DNA of 64,000 bases from Actinopolyspora lacussalsi (GCA_030803735.1 JAURUC010000001.1:3055501-3119500); one strand, 5' to 3'. Counted from the stretch's first letter, positions 35,403 through 44,788 are shown. The notes: a model not told the origin generated them from the letters alone. Program-made: numbers and translations.

Positions 35403-35998
35403 GCTGGATCTCCCTCGAGCTGCCTGCTGTTGCTTTCGTCGGTGGCCGGAGGAAGCGCGAGCCGGTGGTCGCCCCATTGGACAACGTGACGACCGGTTGG
35501 ACGCAGCACCGACCACGAAGGGGTGACTTCCGGGGGCGCGTACCGACGCCACCAGTAATCGCGTGCGGAGATTCCGCGGAACGAGTCCGGCAACACGACA
35601 CCGCCCACCGTAGCTATTTGTGAACACATGCACAAAGTCGACCCGGCCCGTAGTAACGAGCACCACAACCATCCGAACGCCCTACCGGACACGGGGCCGA
35701 ATTCTCGGGCTGTCGCCGGGCTCGACCGTGCTGTCGTGGACCCGCCGACCCGATCGTCCTTTCCCCGGCTTCCCGAAGGACCCGCGGGTGGGCACCGGTT
35801 CCGGATCCGGTCCGACCGGACCGAGCTGTGGAACAGGTACTGAACACATCCTCCCCGACAGCCCCCCGAGGTGCCAAAACGAGTGGTCTGCGGGCCGCGA
35901 TGCCTCCGGGAGGGCCTGAACGAGGAGCTCCGACGACGCCGGTGGCACGTGGTTCGGAAGGGGTCGCGGCGATCCGGTTTCAGCGGGCCGTCCCGATC
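35403..35998. promoter_or_regulatory. Upstream region and leader of the rex-hem operon
   Basis: Some 600 bases without a credible gene. The Rex operator is near its middle, about 215 bases before the rex start, so the transcript would have a long leader. Frames on the minus strand here (for example through 35614-35877) show no family likeness. I find no riboswitch pattern. Confidence 0.5.
35618..35635. promoter_or_regulatory. Rex operator (ROP site)
   Basis: TTGTGAACACATGCACAA matches the known Rex consensus TTGTGAA-N4-TTCACAA with one base different. It lies upstream of the rex-hemACD genes, so high NADH would release Rex and raise heme synthesis. Confidence 0.85.
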
Positions 35999-36250
35999 TC
36001 AGCGGGCCAGCGCGGCGCGCAGTCGCTGTGGCTCCACCTTCCAGAATCCGTGCTCGACGCCGTCGACGAGTATCACCGGGACCCTGTCGCCGTACTCCGC
36101 CCTGAGTTCGGCGTCGGCGTCGACGTCCGAGGTGCTCCAGGAGACCCCCATCTCGGAGCACACGCCGTCGATCTCGGCCGCGGCGGCGTCACAGGCGGGA
36201 CAGTCCCGCCGAACGAGCAGCGTCACCTCGTGCGTGGCCGTCTCGGACAC
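35999..36250 (-). CDS. Glutaredoxin-like protein
   Basis: An 83-residue thioredoxin-fold protein with active site RRDCPACDAAA and cis-Pro segment DRVPVILVDGVEH. This is the short glutaredoxin-like family (DUF836 type) often encoded beside rex/hemA in actinobacteria. GTG 36250 has GAGGGGG six bases upstream and is preferred to a GTG at 36283. It is divergent from the sigma factor gene. The redox partner is unknown. Confidence 0.88.
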   Translation of the reverse strand: MSETATHEVTLLVRRDCPACDAAAAEIDGVCSEMGVSWSTSDVDADAELRAEYGDRVPVILVDGVEHGFWKVEPQRLRAALAR

Positions 36251-36555
36251 CGGTACCCCCTCGTCTCGAAGTTTCGCGGACACGATCGTCCGTCACGGGT
36301 GATTGTCCATCCCACTGCCGATCCGAGCGGCTCCGGCTCACCCGATGAGCGGGGAGAACGGCGGATCGCGGGTGGTGGAAATCACCGGAATTCGCGCGCG
36401 GAGGACGAGGGCAGAAGGGGGCTCCGGGAGATCGGTATCAATTCGACCCCCGAATGCACTACCTACCCGGCAGTAACAAGACGTATGCTGCCGATCCTGA
36501 CAACCGATTCCCGACGAGGCTCGCACGATCACACCGAAGACTCCAGGGACCAGAA
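36251..36555. promoter_or_regulatory. Divergent region between glutaredoxin and sigma factor genes
   Basis: About 305 bases containing both promoters. It is AT-richer close to 36470-36500. I see no clear operator. The AGGGA ribosome site of the sigma factor gene is at its right end. Confidence 0.4.
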
Positions 36556-37305
36556 ATGCTTCAGGCAACGGTGCAACATCAGCGAACGCCGCGACTCCCC
36601 CCTGCACGCCACGAGGCGCGCCAGCAGTCGTCAGCAGCCCCGTTACGCGAGGAGCCCTCGGTGGCACGGGAGCCGACACCGGCCGAGGAATCACGGCTAC
36701 CCGCCGAACCACCGTCACCGCACCCGGCCGTGCCGGAGTCCGGTGAGCCCGACGGCTGGAGCCACGTGCGCGCCGCGCAGGACGGTGACAACCAGGCGTT
36801 CGGCAGGCTCTACGACCAGTACGCGCACCTGGTCTACCGGTACGTCCTGCTGCGGGTCAGCGACCACTGCCTCGCGGAGGACATCACCAGCGAGACCTTC
36901 GCACGAGCGTTGCGGCGGATAGCGTCGGTGAGCTACCAGGGGCGCGACGTCGCCGCCTGGTTCATCACCATCGCCAAGAACCTGCTGCTGGACCACATCA
37001 AGTCCAGCCGCAACAAGCTGGAGGTCCCGCTCGCCGATCCGAGCGAGGCCAACAGCGGCGGCACCCCGCAACAACCGACGGGACCGGAACAGCACGTGCT
37101 GGCCGAAGCGGCCCACCACGAACTGATGGACTGCGTCCGCAGGCTCAACCCGGATCAGCGGGAGTGCATCAGGCTGCGGTTCCTGCTGGGCCTGTCGGTG
37201 ACCGAGACGGCCGGTGTCATGAATCGCAACGAGGGAGCGGTGAAGGCACTGCAGCACCGGGCGATACGCAGACTGGCGCAGCTGCTGCCGGACGATCCGC
37301 GCTGA
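36556..37305 (+). CDS. BldN-like ECF sigma factor with N-terminal extension
   Basis: A 249-residue ECF sigma factor. Residues 1-75 are a Pro/Glu-rich extension. Region 2 follows (GDNQAFGRLYDQYAHLVYRY, EDITSETFARALRRI, DVAAWFITIAKNLLLDHIKS), then region 4 (LNPDQRECIRLRFLLGLSVT, ETAGVMNRNEGAVKALQHRA). Long N-terminus and location next to rex/hem match BldN (AdsA) of Streptomyces, whose extension is processed. ATG 36556 has AGGGA seven bases upstream. No anti-sigma gene follows, in contrast to bldN-rsbN. Confidence 0.8.
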   Translation: MLQATVQHQRTPRLPPARHEARQQSSAAPLREEPSVAREPTPAEESRLPAEPPSPHPAVPESGEPDGWSHVRAAQDGDNQAFGRLYDQYAHLVYRYVLLRVSDHCLAEDITSETFARALRRIASVSYQGRDVAAWFITIAKNLLLDHIKSSRNKLEVPLADPSEANSGGTPQQPTGPEQHVLAEAAHHELMDCVRRLNPDQRECIRLRFLLGLSVTETAGVMNRNEGAVKALQHRAIRRLAQLLPDDPR

Positions 37306-37643
37306 GACCGCCCCGCCGACACGGCGGCAGGCGAACCCCGAGGGCCGCGGAAATCGCGGACGACCAGCTCGCTCCGCGGAGCGAGACACACCCCGCCACT
37401 GCCCACCAGCACCACCGCGACCGAGCCCGAACGGCCACACTCGTACGGCCACTGGGCAGGACGACGCGAACTCGCGATCACTCCCACCGTTGGAACGACG
37501 CCGCCCCCGACTGGGTCAACACCGAAAACGGACAATACATCTAAGCTAGGAATGCTGGTGGTGGGCAACAGCACGAGAGCGGACCCCACCGCTCGCGGAC
37601 CAGCAGCGAACGGACGACTCCGGAGGGACCGGGAGGCGCGGCG
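37306..37643. other. Gene-free stretch between sigma factor and HAD genes
   Basis: About 340 bases with no credible gene. The last part is AT-richer (AATACATCTAAGCTAGGAAT near 37535) and could hold the HAD promoter. No anti-sigma gene or strong hairpin is seen. Confidence 0.4.
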
Positions 37644-38597
37644 GTGCCGACACGGCCAGGCTCAGCCGAGGAAACCAACGACGGGGACCAGCACGACAAC
37701 GTGTCCGAACCACGGGAGCCGGAACTGGCGGACGCCCCGGACAGCGCCGAAGTCGCGGGACGCGCTTCGGCGGAGGCGGCTGTCACCACGACCTCGGACG
37801 ACGAGAAGACGGCGACATCGCCGGATCTCACCGCGGCCGCGTTCTTCGACGTGGACAACACGATGATGATGGGGGCGTCACTGTTCCACTTCGCCAGGGG
37901 GCTGGCGGCTCGGAAGTTCGTCCGAGCGGGGGATCTGGTCGGGTTCGCCTGGCAACAGATCAAGTTCCGCATCGGGGGCGCGGAGAACGCGACGGATCTG
38001 CAATCCAGCCGGGAGCAGGCGCTCTCGTTCGTCGCGGGCCGCGACGTCTCGGACCTCGAAGGACTCAGCGAGGAGATCTACGACGAGCTGATGGCCGACC
38101 GGATCTGGGCGGGCACCAGGGCACTGGCCCAGATGCATCTCGACGCGGGCCAGCGGGTGTGGCTGGTGACGGCGACTCCGGTGGAGCTGGCGCAGGTAAT
38201 GGCTCGCAGGCTCGGGCTGACCGGCGCTCTCGGCACCGTCGCCGAACACGAGCGGGGTGTCTACACCGGCAAACTCGTGGGGGAGATGCTGCACGGCGGC
38301 GCGAAGGCGCACGCGGTACGGGCACTGGCGGCCAGCGAGGGGCTGGATCTGCGCCGCTGCACCGCGTACTCGGACTCGGCCAACGACGTTCCGATGTTGT
38401 CGGTGGTGGGAACGGCCGTGGCCGTCAATCCGGACCAGCGGCTGCGCGAGACGGCACGCGCGCGCGGCTGGGACATCCGTGACTTCCGAACCGGCCGCAA
38501 GGCCGCGCGGATCGGGGCCCGTTCCGTACTGGGAATGGGGGCGTTGGGAGCGGGGCTGGCCGCGGGACTCGCGTTCCGCCGCAGGGATCGTTCCTGA
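37644..38597 (+). CDS. HAD-IB family phosphatase
   Basis: A 317-residue HAD hydrolase of the SerB-like IB subclass. An acidic, disordered stretch of about 60 residues precedes motif I FFDVDNT (69-73 DVDNT). Motif II is VTATP, motif III/IV are near [11 protein letters not shown] and [13 protein letters not shown]-terminal hydrophobic segment ([16 protein letters not shown]) may anchor it. GTG 37644 has GGGAGG seven bases upstream. Family members dephosphorylate serine phosphate or lipid phosphates; the substrate here is unknown. It is a standard neighbour of the bldN/hem region. Confidence 0.88.
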   Translation: MPTRPGSAEETNDGDQHDNVSEPREPELADAPDSAEVAGRASAEAAVTTTSDDEKTATSPDLTAAAFFDVDNTMMMGASLFHFARGLAARKFVRAGDLVGFAWQQIKFRIGGAENATDLQSSREQALSFVAGRDVSDLEGLSEEIYDELMADRIWAGTRALAQMHLDAGQRVWLVTATPVELAQVMARRLGLTGALGTVAEHERGVYTGKLVGEMLHGGAKAHAVRALAASEGLDLRRCTAYSDSANDVPMLSVVGTAVAVNPDQRLRETARARGWDIRDFRTGRKAARIGARSVLGMGALGAGLAAGLAFRRRDRS

Positions 38598-38614
38598 CCG
38601 GCCGAGCGAGTGGT

Positions 38615-39103
38615 TCACCGGCCCATCCGGTAGTTCCGGTGCGCCGCCCACACCCCGAGCAGGCAGCCCACGCCCAGGCCGCAGAGCATGCCGCCGAGCA
38701 CGAGACCGATCGGCAAGTGGTCCCGGCTCGTCGGCGACGACGGCGGATTCACCGGTTCCGGGCCGAGCACCTCGCCCTCGCCGGTTCCCCGGTCCGAACC
38801 GGACTCGAGCACCTGCCGGTGCTGCCGCGAAACCGTCCACCGCGCACGTTCCCGGTGCGCCGCTTCCCACAGCGCCAGCACACCTTCGTGATCGGCCTCC
38901 ACCGCCCGGCAGAAGGCCAGCACCGCCTGATAGGGCGGCAGACTCCTACCGCTGAGATAGCGCCCCCACGAGGACTTGCTGTAGTTCGTCCGTTCCCCCA
39001 GCGCCGCCAACGTGAGTCCGCTGCGCGCCCGAAGTCTTCGCAACTGAGCCACGAGCTCGTCGGTCCCCACCGTCTCAGCGCTCCGATCACCCTGTCGTGA
39101 CAT
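38615..39103 (-). CDS. XRE-type DNA-binding protein with a membrane helix
   Basis: A 162-residue protein. Residues 14-75 form a helix-turn-helix (LVAQLRRLRARSGLTLAALG, NYSKSSWGRYLSGRSLPPY) with a conserved following helix (VLALWEAAHRERARW). A disordered stretch leads to one C-terminal membrane helix (IGLVLGGMLCGLGVGCLLGV). ATG 39103 starts just ahead of the domain; the frame to 39544 has no support. It is divergent from the CHAP gene and convergent with the HAD gene. A membrane-tethered regulator is suggested. Confidence 0.8.
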   Translation of the reverse strand: MSRQGDRSAETVGTDELVAQLRRLRARSGLTLAALGERTNYSKSSWGRYLSGRSLPPYQAVLAFCRAVEADHEGVLALWEAAHRERARWTVSRQHRQVLESGSDRGTGEGEVLGPEPVNPPSSPTSRDHLPIGLVLGGMLCGLGVGCLLGVWAAHRNYRMGR

Positions 39104-39467
39104 GCTCCGGTCCTCTCGTGACGGTCGTACGCACCTGAATCGACGCGGTGTGACAAACCGTTCGGCGGTTGCCGCGATCACGGATGACTCTAGACGGTGT
39201 GTCCCGTTTCGACAGTGCTTCAGCGCGGCGAGCACCCCGGCTTCGTTCGCCGTCCCGCACGGTCCGGAAATTCCCGTCAGTTCCCACAGCCCTGGTCGCG
39301 GGAACGGGACACCGCGATGATTTCGGAACGACGACTTCGCCGGGCGACGACCGTGTTCCGACACGTCTCCTTCCGACAAGCGGAGGTGGATCGGTCCACC
39401 TCCCGCGTCCGAGGCGCGGTGCTCACCGCGAACACGCCCGGCTTTCCGCTCGATCGGAAAGGAATCC
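39104..39467. promoter_or_regulatory. Divergent region with a leader hairpin before the CHAP gene
   Basis: About 360 bases between divergent starts. A perfect hairpin at 39382-39403 (GGAGGTGGA, loop TCGG, TCCACCTCC) lies 65 bases before the CHAP gene, probably in its leader. Cell-wall hydrolase genes in actinobacteria often carry c-di-AMP (ydaO) riboswitches, but I could not match that consensus here. Confidence 0.5.
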
Positions 39468-40766
39468 ATGCGCAAGTCAGGTTTACCCAAGGTGGGGGTG
39501 CGGCACCTGCTGGCCGGGTTGTTCGCGCTGCTCATAGCGGCCACGGGCGCGGTCGCGGCCCCCGGCCAGTCGGCGGCGGCACCCAGCCTGTCGGTTCGCG
39601 AGGTCCAGCAGGACCTCGCGGGGCTCGGTTACCTGCCCTGGGCGGGTGTGGACGGTATCGACGGTCCGCAGACCTCCGGGGCCATCACCAAGTTCCAGTC
39701 CTCGCAGTGCCTCGCGGTGGACGGCATCGCCGGCCCCGACACGACCACCGCGTTGATGGACAAGGTCAAGGAGGTCCAGCGAGCGGCCCAGACCACCGCC
39801 GACGGTGTCTACGGACTGTGGACGCTCCAGAGCGTCGAGCGTTATCAGCTCGAACACAACCTCACCTACGACGGCATCGCCGGGCCACAGACCATGAGCT
39901 CGATGGGGATCGAGCGGCGGAAGGGCTGTTCCGACGACGTCCAGGGGTTGCCCTACCCCTCCTCGTACACCCATCAGGTGCAGTGGAACCTGGCGGGAAT
40001 GGGTTACCTGCCGTGGAGCGGGATCGACGGCATCGTCGGGCCGCAGACGCGTTCGGCGACCATGGAGTTCCAGCGGGACGCCTGCATCTCCACCGACGCG
40101 ATCGCGGGCCCGGTGACCGGTGACCACCTGAGCCAGCAGATCGCGGAGATCCAGCGGGCCGCGGGAACCGCCGTCGACGGTGCATACGGCCCGACCACCC
40201 GCGCCGCGGTCGAGGACTACCAGAGCGCTCACGGCCTGGCCGTGGACGGCATGGCCGGACCGAACACCATGAACGAGATGGGCATCGCCCGGGTGATGTG
40301 CGACCAGTCCTCCGGAGATCCGACTCCTCCGGCCGACGGGTCGACGCGGGACCGGATCGTGTCGATCGCCGCGGGTGAGCACGGCTACCAGGAATACGGC
40401 ACGAACTGCCAGAAGTACGACGACTGGTGCGCCGCGTGGTGCGCCCGGTTCGGCACCTGGGTGTGGCAGAACGCGGGGGTCGACGTACCGACCTACTGGT
40501 TCACCGGGGACTGGTACCGCTGGGGGCTGAGCAACGGGCACTCCGTGCCCGCCTCGCAGGGTTTCTCCAACATCAAGCCGGGTGACGCGGTCTTCTGGGG
40601 ATCAGGGCCGTCGAACACCTCGACCAGCTATCACGTGGACCTCGTCGAGTCGGTCAACGCGGACGGCACGTTGAACCTCATAGGTGGCAACGTTTCCGAC
40701 GCCGTCAGCCGCAAGTACAACGTGGACCCGTACTCGGCCGACATCTACGGCTACACCAGCCCGTAA
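39468..40766 (+). CDS. Secreted peptidoglycan-binding CHAP-type hydrolase
   Basis: A 432-residue secreted protein. Signal peptide residues 1-37 (LLAGLFALLIAATGAVA). Four peptidoglycan-binding units follow, each with a VDGI-GP or DGIAGP motif (about 43-105, 100-150, 165-225, 225-280). The C-terminal domain (295-432) is CHAP-like with candidate nucleophile in DWCAAWCARFGTWVW and His in SYHVDLVE. It probably cleaves peptide stems. ATG 39468 has AAAGGA six bases upstream. The next gene encodes a small secreted protein with the same binding unit. Confidence 0.88.
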   Translation: MRKSGLPKVGVRHLLAGLFALLIAATGAVAAPGQSAAAPSLSVREVQQDLAGLGYLPWAGVDGIDGPQTSGAITKFQSSQCLAVDGIAGPDTTTALMDKVKEVQRAAQTTADGVYGLWTLQSVERYQLEHNLTYDGIAGPQTMSSMGIERRKGCSDDVQGLPYPSSYTHQVQWNLAGMGYLPWSGIDGIVGPQTRSATMEFQRDACISTDAIAGPVTGDHLSQQIAEIQRAAGTAVDGAYGPTTRAAVEDYQSAHGLAVDGMAGPNTMNEMGIARVMCDQSSGDPTPPADGSTRDRIVSIAAGEHGYQEYGTNCQKYDDWCAAWCARFGTWVWQNAGVDVPTYWFTGDWYRWGLSNGHSVPASQGFSNIKPGDAVFWGSGPSNTSTSYHVDLVESVNADGTLNLIGGNVSDAVSRKYNVDPYSADIYGYTSP

Positions 40767-40892
40767 CCGGTCGAGGTGTCCTCGCGCCGTGCGAGGAACC
40801 ACCGGCTGACCGCGAACCGGACCCGATGGTTCCGTCACCGGTGGGCCTCGCACGGCTCCCATCCACCGACTCCCATGATTGGCAGGAAATCG

Positions 40893-41309
40893 ATGCCACG
40901 AGCGACGAACGGCACTGAACGAGCGCTCAAGGCGCTCGGCCTCGCCGCGGCCTCGGCCACGGCCGCACTGGCGTTCCCACTCACCGCCACTGCCGCGAGC
41001 ACGGCGATCCCGAGCTGCACCACCACCGACGGGGTGATCCCGGCGAGTTCCAGCGGCTCCCACTACTGCGTGATGGGGGTGGGTAACGGAGGTTCGCCCG
41101 TGACCGCGTTGCAGCGTTCGCTGCGCGCCTGCGAGGGACAGTCCATCGCGGTGGACGGAATCTACGGTCCCGCTACCCGAAACGCGGTGTTGAACGTGCA
41201 GCGGCGGGCCGGGATCTCGCAGGACGGCGTGTACGGGCCTCAGACCCGCAACGCGATGAGCTGGCACGTGGGCGCCGACTGCGTCGGCTACCAGTACGGC
41301 TGGGGCTGA
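40893..41309 (+). CDS. Small secreted peptidoglycan-binding protein
   Basis: A 138-residue protein with a signal peptide (ALGLAAASATAALAFPLTATAA) and a single peptidoglycan-binding unit (VTALQRSLRACEG, VDGIYGPATRNAVLNVQRRA, QDGVYGPQTRNAM). No catalytic domain follows. Four cysteines suggest disulfides. ATG 40893 has AGGAAA five to six bases upstream. It probably works with the CHAP hydrolase encoded just upstream or coats the wall. Confidence 0.85.
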   Translation: MPRATNGTERALKALGLAAASATAALAFPLTATAASTAIPSCTTTDGVIPASSSGSHYCVMGVGNGGSPVTALQRSLRACEGQSIAVDGIYGPATRNAVLNVQRRAGISQDGVYGPQTRNAMSWHVGADCVGYQYGWG

Positions 41310-41325
41310 CGGATCCCTTCCGGTT

Positions 41326-41356
41326 TTCGGTCTCCCGGGGGAGCCCCGGGAGACCG
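41326..41356. terminator. Bidirectional terminator hairpin
   Basis: TCGGTCTCCCGGGG and CCCCGGGAGACCGA form a 14-bp perfect stem around GAG, between the convergent peptidoglycan-binding and GGDEF-EAL genes. There is a short T-run (GGTTTT) on the left side, which as A-rich sequence faces the minus strand. It can serve both directions. Confidence 0.8.
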
Positions 41357-41417
41357 AGCGGGCCGCGCGTATCGGGGATCGCTCCACAGGCCCGGCTGAC
41401 CGATTCGATCGTCCCGA

Positions 41418-43205
41418 CTACCCCCTGAGGTCAGTGGTCACGTTCCGGCGGAATTCGGCTGCGGGTACCGGGTGGCCGAAGAGCCAGCCCTGGTAGGCGT
41501 CGATACCGAGGTGAGCCAACAGGTCGCGTTGGACTCGGGTTTCGACGCCTTCCGCGATGCAGTGGTGCCCGGTGGCTCGGCACAGGTCCACGATGGCGCG
41601 GATGATGGCCACGCTGGTGTCGTCGGCATCGGTGGTGGGTAGAAAAGTGCGGTCGAGTTTGATGATCTGCGCCGGCATTTCCCGCAGACGAGCCAGTGAG
41701 GAGTAGCCGGTTCCGAAGTCGTCGATGGCGAAGGCCACACCGCGCTCGGTCAGGTGGCCCATCGCGTGCCGCTGGAGCAGCGGCAGTTCCAGTAGTGCGG
41801 TTTCGGTGAGTTCGAGAATGACCCGGTGGGGATCGATGCCGGAGTCCGTGACGAGCGTCGACAGGGTTTCGAGCTGGCCCGGTTCGTTGGTGGGCGGTCC
41901 GGACAGGTTGACGGCGATGTCGATCTCGGGCCAGGTGGCTGCCTCGGCCAGCGCGGTGCGCAGGACCCAGCGATCGAGTTCGGCGAGCAGATCGCCCTGT
42001 TCGGCCAGGGGGAGTATCACGTCGGGAGCCAGCACGCCCCGCTGCGGGTGCGGCCACCGCAGGAGCGCTTCGGCACCGGTGGTCCGGCCCTGGGCGTCGA
42101 CGAGGGGTTGGTAGTGCAGCGCGAGCCCGTCGTTGGCCAGCGCGGCGCGGAGTTGGTCCTCGAGATCGAGCTGACCGGTGCTGGTGTTGTCGGGGGTGGT
42201 GTCGGCGATGGCGACGCGGCCGGTTCCGCGTCGCTTGGCGTCGAACATCGCGGCATCGGCGAAGCGGACGAGGTCGCCGAAGGTGGCCGCGTTGCCGTTG
42301 ATGGCGGCGGCACCGACAGAGCCCGAGATTCGCACGATGCGCCCTCCGAGGGGGAGGCTGGCCCGCAGGATTCCGGACACACGGGCGGCGAATGTCTCGA
42401 GGCCCCCGTGGACTGCCACGTCGGGACAGGTGACCAGGAACTCGTCGCCGGAGAAGCGGCCCACCCGACAGTCGTGCGGCAACGCGTCGGCCAACATCCG
42501 GGCCACGGTGATCAGCAGTTCGTCGCCGATGACGTGACCCCACGAGTCGTTGACGCGTTTGAAGTTGTCGATGTCGCAGAACAGCACGGCGAAGCCTGTC
42601 GAAGGCCCCTGAGCGAGGTGAGTGGCCAGCAGGGCGTGCAGTCCCTGACGATTGGGCAGTCCGGTCAGTTCGTCGTGGTTGGCCCGGTGGTGCAGTTGTT
42701 CGATGCGCTGCTGCTGCGAGGTGACGTCCTGAGCCACCTTCAACCACAGACGAGTGCCGTCGTGCTGGGCCGAGGCAGCGGTGTGGATCTGGCAGTACAC
42801 GGTGTGCCCGTCGGCGTGGGTCAACGCCCGGAGCTCCCCGTGGGGCAGGAGTTCCCCGTGGTGCAGGTTCGCCGGCGTCGCCGTCGGTCCGGAGCCGATG
42901 CCGCCCAGCAACGAGGAATCGCTCGTGCCGAGCAGTTCCGCACGGTCACGACCGATCAGCCTCCCGGCCGCGTCGTTGGCATCCAGCACTCGGCCGGACT
43001 CGCCGACGATGAACAGGGCCACCGGCACGAGGTCGAACAATCCCGGTATCAGCCGCGATGACGACGGCCGCCCCGCCACTCGGATGGCGTCTTCGAGCGC
43101 GTCCAGATGGCTTATCACACTGTCGTGGTGCCCATCCGGGTCGCTCAGCCGCTCCCGCAAGCTGACCAACGCGTCCCGCCGCAGGAAATGAGCCGAATCA
43201 ACCAT
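41418..43205 (-). CDS. PAS-GGDEF-EAL cyclic di-GMP protein
   Basis: A 595-residue cytoplasmic protein. PAS-like sensor about 55-175, GGDEF domain 185-345 with SGDEF in VGRFSGDEFLV (near 250) in place of GGDEF, and EAL domain 355-590 with GAEALLRW, VNLSG, ELTETALLEL, DDFGTGYSSL and IIKLDRTF, HCIAEGVET, YQGWLFGHP. EAL residues look complete; the SGDEF form is often still active. Thus it may make and break cyclic di-GMP under PAS control. It neighbours three GAF-ANTAR genes. Start GTG/ATG 43205. Confidence 0.93.
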   Translation of the reverse strand: MVDSAHFLRRDALVSLRERLSDPDGHHDSVISHLDALEDAIRVAGRPSSSRLIPGLFDLVPVALFIVGESGRVLDANDAAGRLIGRDRAELLGTSDSSLLGGIGSGPTATPANLHHGELLPHGELRALTHADGHTVYCQIHTAASAQHDGTRLWLKVAQDVTSQQQRIEQLHHRANHDELTGLPNRQGLHALLATHLAQGPSTGFAVLFCDIDNFKRVNDSWGHVIGDELLITVARMLADALPHDCRVGRFSGDEFLVTCPDVAVHGGLETFAARVSGILRASLPLGGRIVRISGSVGAAAINGNAATFGDLVRFADAAMFDAKRRGTGRVAIADTTPDNTSTGQLDLEDQLRAALANDGLALHYQPLVDAQGRTTGAEALLRWPHPQRGVLAPDVILPLAEQGDLLAELDRWVLRTALAEAATWPEIDIAVNLSGPPTNEPGQLETLSTLVTDSGIDPHRVILELTETALLELPLLQRHAMGHLTERGVAFAIDDFGTGYSSLARLREMPAQIIKLDRTFLPTTDADDTSVAIIRAIVDLCRATGHHCIAEGVETRVQRDLLAHLGIDAYQGWLFGHPVPAAEFRRNVTTDLRG

Positions 43206-43920
43206 CAGTCCCCCCAGCGGCAGGACCGAGCCATCTCCGTGCGGACGGTGTGAGTATCGGGATCGTCACGGCCGAGCGCGATGGAAGACACCCTCGCTGA
43301 GCGGTCGAGCAAGACAAGTCGAGCCACAGGAATTCTCATTCGTCGAAGCGGGCTCGCGGCCAGGATCAGTCGTGGCCAGGATCAGTAAAACGTGCCAGCT
43401 TTTGCTCAACCAGCTGACTTCATCTTAGCAGAGGAACGGCCCGACCGGTTCCACCACACGGTGTACAGCTGTATACACTCGTAATGATGAGAGGGGGTAG
43501 CACCGTCGGATCGTCGACGGGCTCTCGGATACCTCGGGGCGTGGTCCCCGCGACCACGTATGAATTGTTCGCCCGTCACGGCCGGCTGATTGCGGGTACG
43601 GACGAGAGCGTCAACACGTGTGGGGCGGCGGGGAAGAGACGTTGTCGCCCTCCCGGCCGGAGATCACGTTGGGGCGACCCGCCCGATGAAGGGACCCTCA
43701 TCGTCGTGCGAGGTCGGCACCGCCGCGGCACGACCGAGTTCCGGTGACTGATCTCATCGCCCGGCGTCGCGGCGGCCACGGCTCGGACCGCCAGGACGAG
43801 GAGGAGTGTGCCCTAACCCGCGTGACACTTGCCGCGACCGGACGGATCGGCCGACCTCGGGTGAGGACAGCACGACGAACCGGGCGGTGTGTGCCTCGGA
43901 AATCAGTCAAGGTGGTAATG
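43206..43920. other. Long stretch without a supported gene
   Basis: About 715 bases. A candidate operator at 43461-43478 (GTGTACAGCTGTATACAC) contains the perfect palindromes TACAGCTGTA and GTATAC, of the type used by GntR regulators. A short plus-strand frame at 43484-43747 starts close by but has no family likeness. Near 43711 the bases GGTCGGCACCGCCGCGG repeat the left end of the large palindrome, without its arms. Confidence 0.45.
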
Positions 43921-44631
43921 ATGAGCGAGACGAGCGACGGGGACGACGGCCTCGTGGTCGAGCTGTCGCGGGCCGCGCGGCGGTTGCAGCGGCCGGACTC
44001 GGAGACCGAAGCATTACAATTGATCGTGACCGGGGCCGTGGACACGGTGCCGGGCGCCGAGCAGGCGGGTGTGTCGTTGTTGCATCGCGATGGCGGGATC
44101 ACCTCGGCGGCGACCAGCGATGCCACCGTCGACGAGGTGGATCAGCTACAGGCCGACTATCAGGAAGGTCCCTGTGTGACCGCCCTGCGGGAGCAGCACA
44201 CGGTCATGGTCGACGATCTGACCGCCGAGACGGACCGCTGGCCCCGCTTCGCACCCGACGCGGCCGCACTACGAGTGGCCAGCATGCTGTCGTTTCACCT
44301 GTTCACCCGCGACGACACCGTGGGCGCGTTGAATCTGTATTCCGGGATCCCGCGCGGTTTCGGGACGGAATCGCAGCTGTTGGGTGGGCTGTTCGCAGCG
44401 CACGCCGCCGCCGCCCTGGGCGGGGCCCGCCACGTGGCTCAGCTGCACCGGGCGCTGGCCACCCGCGACGTGATCGGACAGGCCAAGGGCATCCTCATGG
44501 AGCGTTTCGAGCTGGATGCCGATACGGCCTTTCAGCTGCTGGCCCGCAGCGCCCAGGACGCCAACATGAAACTCGTGGCGGTGGCACGGTGGTTGACCCG
44601 AGCCGAGACGTCGGACGAACGGGACACGTGA
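43921..44631 (+). CDS. GAF-ANTAR RNA-binding regulator 1
   Basis: A 236-residue protein: GAF domain about 20-165 (SETEALQLIVTGAVDTVPGA, EGPCVTALREQHTVMVDDLT, RWPRF) and C-terminal ANTAR domain (LATRDVIGQAKGILMERFEL, DADTAFQLLARSAQDANMKL). ANTAR domains bind paired hexaloop hairpins in mRNA and stop termination. ATG 43921 has AAGG eight bases upstream. The EGPC segment with the GAF fold is typical of actinobacterial ANTAR proteins. First of three tandem copies. Confidence 0.9.
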   Translation: MSETSDGDDGLVVELSRAARRLQRPDSETEALQLIVTGAVDTVPGAEQAGVSLLHRDGGITSAATSDATVDEVDQLQADYQEGPCVTALREQHTVMVDDLTAETDRWPRFAPDAAALRVASMLSFHLFTRDDTVGALNLYSGIPRGFGTESQLLGGLFAAHAAAALGGARHVAQLHRALATRDVIGQAKGILMERFELDADTAFQLLARSAQDANMKLVAVARWLTRAETSDERDT

Positions 44632-44788
44632 GGGTTTCCCGCCGGCGTGGCGGGGCACACCCCTGGTGGGCGGGTCGTTCTCGTGGGCCGGGCTACGATG
44701 ACCCCGCAGGCCGTGCCGGTGCACCGTCCAGCAGGCGGTACGGCCACCGCGCAGTACATCGAGACCGCCCCCGCGGTGGGAGATGGTG

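Noticed and set aside
39104..39467. A ydaO-type c-di-AMP riboswitch before the wall hydrolase gene
   Set aside because: Expected by analogy, but conserved ydaO segments could not be matched; only one simple hairpin is visible.
43484..43747. An 87-aa frame after a palindrome in the 43.2-43.9 kb gap
   Set aside because: The position after an operator-like site is tempting, but the sequence is basic and irregular, matches no family, and lacks a good ribosome site.
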